In this document: positions 7,032 to 11,246 of the stretch, one piece after another
How positions within the stretch are numbered: the stretch's first letter is position 1
Layout of the letters: the number at the start of each line of letters is the position of its first letter
Assembly (NCBI GenBank): GCA_018971905.1
Contig: JAGWZS010000036.1
Location: 1-11,246, forward strand
From: Rhodospirillales bacterium
GTDB taxonomy: Bacteria > Pseudomonadota > Alphaproteobacteria > Acetobacterales > Acetobacteraceae
Reading direction: 5' to 3'
Length of the DNA: 11,246 nt
Position numbers and translations under genes: made by a program
Notes under the pieces: model-generated
Database searches by the model: none
Seen by the model: only the letters and a program-made list of their open reading frames with translations
Told to the model about the DNA's origin: nothing

Positions 7032-7574
7032 GTGAAACATACCCTCCCCTCGCCCAGCAGCATCACAGCCGAGGTCATCGAAGCCTTTTCCGATGAGAGC
7101 GACATTCACGCGCTCGCCGAAGCCGCCACCGCCGCCGTGCTGGACGGCGGGGGCTTTGGCTGGATTAAGCCGCCAACAGCCGCCGCGGTTGAGCAATATT
7201 ACCGGGGCGTGCCGCTCGTACCAGAACGGGAGCTGATTGTTGGCCGGATGGACAACATCATCTACGGCGCCGCCCAATTGCAAAAGCCATCGCGCAATAA
7301 TCAAGCCCAGGCGTTTGCCGTACAGCTCATGCATCATTTTGTGGCGCCATACGCCCGGGGGCATGGGCTTGCCCGCCTTATTCTGCAAAAGGCGGAGGAA
7401 CGGGCCAGAGCCTTGGGTTTTCATGTCCTGAATCTCGATGTGCGCGCAACCCAGACGGGCGCCATATCACTCTATGAGGCCCAGGGCTTCATGCGGTGGG
7501 GAACGCATCCAGCGTATGCACGTGTTAAAGGACAGGTCATTGCTGGGCATTTTTACTACAAGGCCTTGAAATGA
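7032..7574 (+). CDS. GNAT family N-acetyltransferase inside the his operon
   Basis: A 180-aa protein starting with GTG 7032, which has AGAGG five bases upstream. The frame is open further back into hisH, but a start there would lie deep inside that gene with no support. The C-terminal half is a GNAT fold: beta-4 '[37 protein letters not shown]' carries the acetyl-CoA pyrophosphate loop R-G-H-G-L-A, followed by '[33 protein letters not shown]', the usual motif B with N/A-x-x-LYE-xx-GF. The N-terminal half (1-75) is less conserved and acidic. Acetyl-CoA-dependent N-acylation of an amine is the expected chemistry; the substrate is unknown. Its stop overlaps the hisA start (ATGA), so expression is tied to histidine synthesis. 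Confidence 0.88.
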   Translation: MKHTLPSPSSITAEVIEAFSDESDIHALAEAATAAVLDGGGFGWIKPPTAAAVEQYYRGVPLVPERELIVGRMDNIIYGAAQLQKPSRNNQAQAFAVQLMHHFVAPYARGHGLARLILQKAEERARALGFHVLNLDVRATQTGAISLYEAQGFMRWGTHPAYARVKGQVIAGHFYYKALK

Positions 7575-8302
7575 AACTCACTTTATACCCTGCCATCGAC
7601 CTGAAAGGCGGCAATTGCGTCCGCTTGTTCAAAGGCGAGATGGATCAGGCGACGATTTTTGGAAACGATCCAGGCCAGCAGGCCGCCAAGTGGCAGGCCG
7701 CCGGGTTTCCCTGGATCCATGTCGTGGATTTGGACGGCGCTTTTGCAGGGCAAACCGTCAATGAAGCCGCCGTTAAAGATATTTTACGCTCGGTCTCCAT
7801 TCCCGTTCAGCTTGGCGGGGGGCTGCGCAGCATGGCAGGCATCGAGTCCTGGCTCAATTTTGGCATAACACGGGTTATTCTGGGCTCCGCCGCCGCGAAA
7901 AACGCCTCCTTGGTCAAAGAGGCCGCCAAAGCGTTCCCCGGGCGCATTGTCGTTGGCATCGATGCCAAAGCCGGCATGGTTGCCACCGAAGGCTGGGCTG
8001 AAACCTCCAATATATCCGCACCAGAACTCGCCATGCGGTTTGAGGGCGCCGGCGTTGCCGCCATCATCTATACCGATATTTCGCGTGACGGCACCAAAAC
8101 CGGCCTCAACCTGGATGAAACCACGGCGCTGGCCAAGGCCGTAGCACTTCCAGTCATTGCCTCAGGCGGCGTGGCATCCGTGGCAGACATTGTGGCGCTT
8201 AAAGCCGCCGCCGCTCTAAAGCCAAATATCAGCGGCTCGATTCTCGGCCGCGCCCTCTATGACGGCAGCCTGACACCAGAAGAGGCGTTGACGCTATGCT
8301 GA
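7571..8302 (+). CDS. hisA: Phosphoribosylformimino-5-aminoimidazole carboxamide ribotide isomerase
   Basis: A 243-aa (beta/alpha)8 barrel that converts ProFAR to PRFAR by an Amadori-type rearrangement. The general base D10 is in '[17 protein letters not shown]', the general acid D131 is in 'VVGIDAKAG', and the phosphate-binding elements 'QLGGGLRS' (80-87), '[14 protein letters not shown]' (167-180) and 'ASGGV' appear in the right order. AAGG lies seven bases before ATG 7571, whose first bases overlap the upstream TGA. Length is normal. The hisF start lies within the last seven bases. Confidence 0.97.
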   Translation: MKLTLYPAIDLKGGNCVRLFKGEMDQATIFGNDPGQQAAKWQAAGFPWIHVVDLDGAFAGQTVNEAAVKDILRSVSIPVQLGGGLRSMAGIESWLNFGITRVILGSAAAKNASLVKEAAKAFPGRIVVGIDAKAGMVATEGWAETSNISAPELAMRFEGAGVAAIIYTDISRDGTKTGLNLDETTALAKAVALPVIASGGVASVADIVALKAAAALKPNISGSILGRALYDGSLTPEEALTLC

Positions 8303-9051
8303 AGCTGCGCGTCATTCCGTGCCTGGACGTAAAAGACGGGCGCGTTGTGAAGGGCATCAACTTCACCTCCCTGCGCGACGCAGGAGACCCCGTGGAACAA
8401 GCGGCTTTATACGACCAGGCCGGCGCTGATGAGCTTACCTTCCTGGACATAACAGCAAGCTCCGATAATCGAGACACGATTCTCGACGTTGTACAGCGGA
8501 CAGCTGAAAAAGTGTTTTTACCGCTTACCGTTGGCGGCGGCATCCGAACTGTACAGGACATGCGCCGGCTTTTGCTGGCGGGAGCTGACAAATGCTCGGT
8601 CAATTCGGCGGCCATTTCACGGCCGGAGCTGATCTCCGAGGCCGCGGAAAAATTCGGCAGCCAATGTGTGGTCGTTGCAATTGATGCGCGCCAAACAGCC
8701 CCAGGCCAATGGGAGGTTTTCTCACATGGCGGACGCAAACCCACCGGCATTGATGTATTGCAATGGGCGAAGAGAGCTCAAACCCTCGGCGCTGGTGAAA
8801 TCCTGCTCACCTCCATGGACAGAGACGGCACGGGTGAAGGATTTGACCTTGGGCTGTTAAAAACCATCTGCAATGCAATCCAACTGCCAGTTGTCGCCTC
8901 CGGCGGCGTTGGGGAGCTCCAGCATTTTGTCGATGGAGCAAAAGCTGGCGCGACAGGCTTATTGGCTGCCAGCATTTTTCATTTTGGAAAATTCAAGATC
9001 AACGACGTAAAACAGGCTTTGGCCAGCGCCAATTTGCCCGTTAGGCTTTAA
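8296..9051 (+). CDS. hisF: Imidazole glycerol phosphate synthase, cyclase subunit
   Basis: A 251-aa (beta/alpha)8 barrel that, with HisH, makes imidazole glycerol phosphate and AICAR from PRFAR. The two catalytic aspartates fall at the canonical numbers, D11 in '[18 protein letters not shown]' and D130 in 'VVAIDARQ'. The phosphate loops are 'TVGGGIRT' (78-85) and 'ASGGVG', and '[14 protein letters not shown]' is conserved. ATG 8296 overlaps the hisA stop by seven bases; AGAAGAGG upstream gives a ribosome-binding site about ten bases away. hisE follows after 35 bases. Confidence 0.97.
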   Translation: MLKLRVIPCLDVKDGRVVKGINFTSLRDAGDPVEQAALYDQAGADELTFLDITASSDNRDTILDVVQRTAEKVFLPLTVGGGIRTVQDMRRLLLAGADKCSVNSAAISRPELISEAAEKFGSQCVVVAIDARQTAPGQWEVFSHGGRKPTGIDVLQWAKRAQTLGAGEILLTSMDRDGTGEGFDLGLLKTICNAIQLPVVASGGVGELQHFVDGAKAGATGLLAASIFHFGKFKINDVKQALASANLPVRL

Positions 9052-9086
9052 ACGCGAGATAAACCCAAGGGACTTCCTGATTCATT

Positions 9087-9551
9087 ATGGCAAAAAAAGT
9101 GACGAAATCGCCCAGCCCCACGCCGAAGAAGAAGACTGAGGCCAGAAAGCCTGCGCGGGTTTCACGTGGGGCAGCAGTGCCACCGCCGCTGCATGCGCCA
9201 GATGCCAGAGTCCTGGACCGGCTTTGGGGCACGGTTTTGTCGCGCGCTGATGCAAGCCCGAATGAAAGCCATTCAGCGCGGCTGCTATCTCGCGGCACGG
9301 AAAAAGTCGCGCAAAAATTTGGCGAAGAAGCCGTCGAGTGCGTGATCGAGGCTGTCGCAAAGCATCGCACGGCTTTAATCGGCGAAAGCGCTGATGTATT
9401 GTACCATTTGATGGTCTTATGGGTCGATGCCGGTCTACGGCCTGAAGAGGTCTGGACTGAACTATCCCGACGGGAAGGCATGAGCGGACTCACCGAAAAG
9501 GCAAACCGCAAGCAATCTCTTCCTGGGTTTCCAACCAAAAAAATTCCCTGA
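9087..9551 (+). CDS. hisE: Phosphoribosyl-ATP pyrophosphohydrolase with basic N-terminal extension
   Basis: A stand-alone HisE, which hydrolyses PR-ATP to PR-AMP and pyrophosphate. The MazG-like helical core begins around residue 40: '[47 protein letters not shown]' holds the acidic metal-binding cluster (E80, E81, E84), and '[14 protein letters not shown]' provides E100 and D103. At 154 aa it is longer than the usual ~105-110. The extra 35-40 residues are Lys/Arg/Pro/Ala-rich (ten basic residues in the first 27), low-complexity and probably disordered. AAGGGA lies 14 bases before the ATG, rather far; an in-frame GTG at 9177 would remove most of the extension. hisI is not in the window. The HIT gene starts nine bases after the stop. 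Confidence 0.95.
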   Translation: MAKKVTKSPSPTPKKKTEARKPARVSRGAAVPPPLHAPDARVLDRLWGTVLSRADASPNESHSARLLSRGTEKVAQKFGEEAVECVIEAVAKHRTALIGESADVLYHLMVLWVDAGLRPEEVWTELSRREGMSGLTEKANRKQSLPGFPTKKIP

Positions 9552-9560
9552 GCAGGCAAC

Positions 9561-9926
9561 ATGACCTACGACAACGATAACATTTTCGCAAAGATTCTTC
9601 GTGGCGAAATTCCCGCACAAAAAATTTATGAGGACGAATATACCCTCGCCTTCCCGGACATCAACCCACAAGCCCCGGTTCATGTGCTAATCATTCCCAA
9701 GGGCCAATATGTGTCCGCCGCGGACTTTGGCGCAACGGCCAGCTCCGCAGAAATTACGGGCTTTTACCGTGCCCTTTCCGCTGTTGCGAAAATGCTGAAC
9801 ATCGAAGAAACCGGCTATCGCATTATCTGTAACGCAGGCCCGGATAGCCACCAGCTGGTTCCGCATTTTCATGCCCATATCCTCGGTGGCCGTAAAATGG
9901 GGCACATATTGGCAACAGCCGATTGA
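9561..9926 (+). CDS. HIT-family (HinT-like) nucleotide hydrolase
   Basis: A 121-aa protein of full HinT length. 'NIFAKILRGEIPAQKIYEDEYTLAFPDINPQAPVHVLIIPK' (7-47) is the typical N-terminal block, and the catalytic histidine triad is H102-F-H104-A-H106 in 'LVPHFHAHILGG', with N91 ahead of it. HinT proteins hydrolyse nucleoside phosphoramidates such as adenylyl-lysine; the cellular purpose in bacteria is unclear. In many alphaproteobacteria a HIT gene follows hisE, as here; the spacing of nine bases suggests the same transcript. A weak AGCAGG ribosome-binding site precedes ATG 9561. Confidence 0.93.
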   Translation: MTYDNDNIFAKILRGEIPAQKIYEDEYTLAFPDINPQAPVHVLIIPKGQYVSAADFGATASSAEITGFYRALSAVAKMLNIEETGYRIICNAGPDSHQLVPHFHAHILGGRKMGHILATAD

Positions 9927-9943
9927 GTCTTCGAGCAATCGGC
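9918..9943. terminator. Hairpin over the HIT stop codon, candidate bidirectional terminator
   Basis: GCCGATTG (9918-9925) and CAATCGGC (9936-9943) form a perfect 8-bp stem with a 10-base loop that spans the end of the HIT gene. It lies in the junction between the his operon and the converging depolymerase gene. No T-run follows on either strand, so it is not a textbook intrinsic terminator; it might stop transcription with Rho or stabilise the 3' end. Confidence 0.45.
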
Positions 9944-9953
9944 AGCAGCGGAA

Positions 9954-11171
9954 TTACGCGGAGAATTGAATAACTTCGCGCACCAACGGATATATCTCGG
10001 CTTCCCAACGTCGGCCTGAAAAAACGCCGTAATGCCCAACGCCCGTTTGCACATGATGGCGCTTAAGCAAGGGACGAAGATTGGAACAGAGATCCAACGC
10101 CGCTGATGTCTGGCCCAATCCGCAGATATCGTCGCGCTCTCCTTCAACGGTAAGCAAGAAAGTCTTGCGAATTGTCTCCGGGCGAACAGGCCTGCCCCGA
10201 TAGGTCAGTGCCCCCACCGCCAATTCATGCCGCATGAAAATCTTATCGACCGTCTCCAGATAAAATTCAGCCGACAGATCCATGACTGCAAAATACTCAT
10301 CGTAAAACTGGCGATGTGTCTCAGCGGCCTTGTAATCTTCAGAAGCCAGATTCCGAATCTGGCGCATGTGCGCGCCAATATGCTTATCGAGATTCATGGA
10401 AACAAACGCGGATAATTGCATAAATCCAGGAAACACGCGTCTTCCCGCACCCTTAAAGCGCCAGGGAACAACGCTGATCATTCTGTGCTCAAACCAATGA
10501 ATATCCTTTGTTTTTGCCAAAACGTTCACCTTTGTCGGATTTCGGCGCGTATCAATTGGTCCGGCCATTAAAGTCATGCTGCGCGGCGTTGCTGGATTTT
10601 TGTCCTCAGACATCAGCGCCACAGCCGCCAAAACCGCAACAGCGGGTTGGCAAACGCCCATCACGTGCACGCGCGGCCCCAGGCGTTCCAAAAACTTGAT
10701 GACATGCTCCACATAATCATCAAACCCAAAGCACCCCTCTGAGATGGAAACGTCCCGTATGTTTTTCCAATCCGTTACATAAACGTCATGGTCTTGCAGC
10801 AGAACCTCAACCGTGTTGCGCAATAACGTCGCAAAATGCCCGGACATAGGCGCAACCACGAGCACTTTTGGTTCACGTCGGCTGGTATTTTTTTTAAATC
10901 GCAACAGGTTTGCAAAGGGCGTTGTGGTCACTATTTCTTCAGTCACCGCAACAGATTCATTACCACTTTCAATCTGTTCAATCCCGTAGCTCGGCCGCTC
11001 ATGCGTTGTGCCAGAATGGCTAAAAACCTCCATGGCCGCGCTCAAATAGCGCGGCAAGATGCCATATGGCGCGCGAGGCGAGACCATTCGTACCAGAGAA
11101 CCCGCGGTCCGGGCTGCCGCCCTTACCGGATCGATCAAATCAGCCTGGGCCTGATAGACTGGATAGAACAT
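9954..11171 (-). CDS. phaZ: Intracellular polyhydroxyalkanoate depolymerase (PhaZ)
   Basis: A 405-aa protein resembling intracellular PHB depolymerases of the PhaZa1 type, which act on native PHA granules in the cytoplasm. The alpha/beta hydrolase core has 'VLVVAPMSGHFATLLRNTVEVLLQDHDVYVTDWKN' (103-137), the lipase-box-like 'VMGVCQPAVAVLA' with a cysteine nucleophile (C174) instead of serine, an acidic residue in 'VEGERDDICGLGQT' (D347 or D348), and H380 in 'GVGHYGVFSGRRW'. This Cys-Asp-His triad agrees in spacing with that known from Ralstonia eutropha. ATG 11171 is chosen because conserved homology ('MFYPVYQAQ') starts there and AAGG lies six bases upstream; an upstream in-frame start at 11216 has no ribosome-binding site. 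There is no signal peptide, fitting an intracellular enzyme. The gene's promoter would lie in or beyond 11172-11246. Confidence 0.93.
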   Translation of the reverse strand: MFYPVYQAQADLIDPVRAAARTAGSLVRMVSPRAPYGILPRYLSAAMEVFSHSGTTHERPSYGIEQIESGNESVAVTEEIVTTTPFANLLRFKKNTSRREPKVLVVAPMSGHFATLLRNTVEVLLQDHDVYVTDWKNIRDVSISEGCFGFDDYVEHVIKFLERLGPRVHVMGVCQPAVAVLAAVALMSEDKNPATPRSMTLMAGPIDTRRNPTKVNVLAKTKDIHWFEHRMISVVPWRFKGAGRRVFPGFMQLSAFVSMNLDKHIGAHMRQIRNLASEDYKAAETHRQFYDEYFAVMDLSAEFYLETVDKIFMRHELAVGALTYRGRPVRPETIRKTFLLTVEGERDDICGLGQTSAALDLCSNLRPLLKRHHVQTGVGHYGVFSGRRWEAEIYPLVREVIQFSA

Positions 11172-11246
11172 GCAAAACCTTAATTTTAAACGGCCTATAT
11201 CAATCGCCAAATCCACGTTCGCGGCTGTAACATCGCGCCATTGAAG
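11172..11246. other. Region upstream of phaZ
   Basis: The last 75 bases hold the 5' leader of the depolymerase and probably its promoter. Minus-strand TTGGCG and TAAAAT with 16 bases between them look like a -35/-10 pair, but would start transcription between the ribosome-binding site and the ATG, so I do not call them. No other gene is seen. Confidence 0.4.

Noticed and set aside
6554..7105. 183-aa minus-strand open frame over hisH
   Set aside because: It is a shadow of hisH; no ribosome-binding site or family features.
6822..7424. 200-aa open frame on the minus strand opposite hisH and the acetyltransferase
   Set aside because: It runs antisense to two well-supported genes, spans their junction and shows no recognisable domain. 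Long antisense frames are expected in GC-rich DNA.
11172..11216. 15-residue N-terminal extension of the depolymerase
   Set aside because: The family begins at the MFYPVYQ residues; AAGG precedes ATG 11171, and nothing supports the earlier start.
1..11246. Defence system, mobile element, CRISPR array, prophage or retroelement
   Set aside because: No transposase, integrase, cas, reverse transcriptase, toxin-antitoxin pair, array of repeats or tRNA-linked integration site was seen. Every sizeable gene but one belongs to a housekeeping or transport family.

Overview
The window reads as an ordinary chromosomal segment of an alphaproteobacterium, most likely an acetic-acid-bacteria relative (Acetobacteraceae / Acetobacterales). 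The basis is the gene order hisB-hisH-(GNAT)-hisA-hisF-hisE-HIT, an NRDE/TANGO2 protein, an intracellular polyhydroxyalkanoate depolymerase with a cysteine nucleophile, and the moderately GC-rich, alphaproteobacterial flavour of the proteins. The lineage is inferred from protein resemblance; no rRNA or tRNA gene is present to fix it.

Layout. (1) Bases 1-510 hold the 3' end of an NRDE/TANGO2-family gene. (2) Bases 553-2252 hold a translationally coupled pair: a 61-aa DUF3311 membrane protein and a sodium:solute symporter. (3) Bases 2328-3179 encode a MipA/OmpV-family outer-membrane beta-barrel protein with a signal peptide. (4) On the minus strand, converging on it, lie three genes transcribed from right to left: a Bcr/CflA-type MFS exporter (5634 to 4444), a class I glutamine amidotransferase-like gamma-glutamyl-GABA hydrolase (4436 to 3681) and a 138-aa unrecognised coiled-coil/Gly-rich protein (3612 to 3196). 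(5) From 5757 to 9926 runs a compact plus-strand histidine operon, hisB-hisH-GNAT-hisA-hisF-hisE, closing with a HIT-family hydrolase. Most junctions overlap or are a few bases apart. (6) Converging on the operon from the right is a minus-strand PHA depolymerase (11171 to 9954).

How the genes work together. HisE, HisA, HisH/HisF and HisB cover the phosphoribosyl-ATP pyrophosphohydrolase, ProFAR isomerase, IGP synthase and IGP dehydratase steps. The other his genes (hisG, hisI, hisC, hisD and the phosphatase) must lie elsewhere. The symporter pair and the depolymerase point to uptake of small organic acids or similar solutes and to turnover of a PHA carbon store. The exporter/hydrolase pair may act on gamma-glutamyl compounds, which is inference only.

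There is no stretch over 300 bases without a gene. I see no mobile element, CRISPR array, rRNA or tRNA, and no convincing new biological system. The best leads are the acetyltransferase embedded in the his operon, the unrecognised 138-aa protein, the Lys-rich N-terminal extension of HisE, the inverted repeats in the hisB/MFS divergent promoter region, and a perfect hairpin spanning the HIT stop codon.
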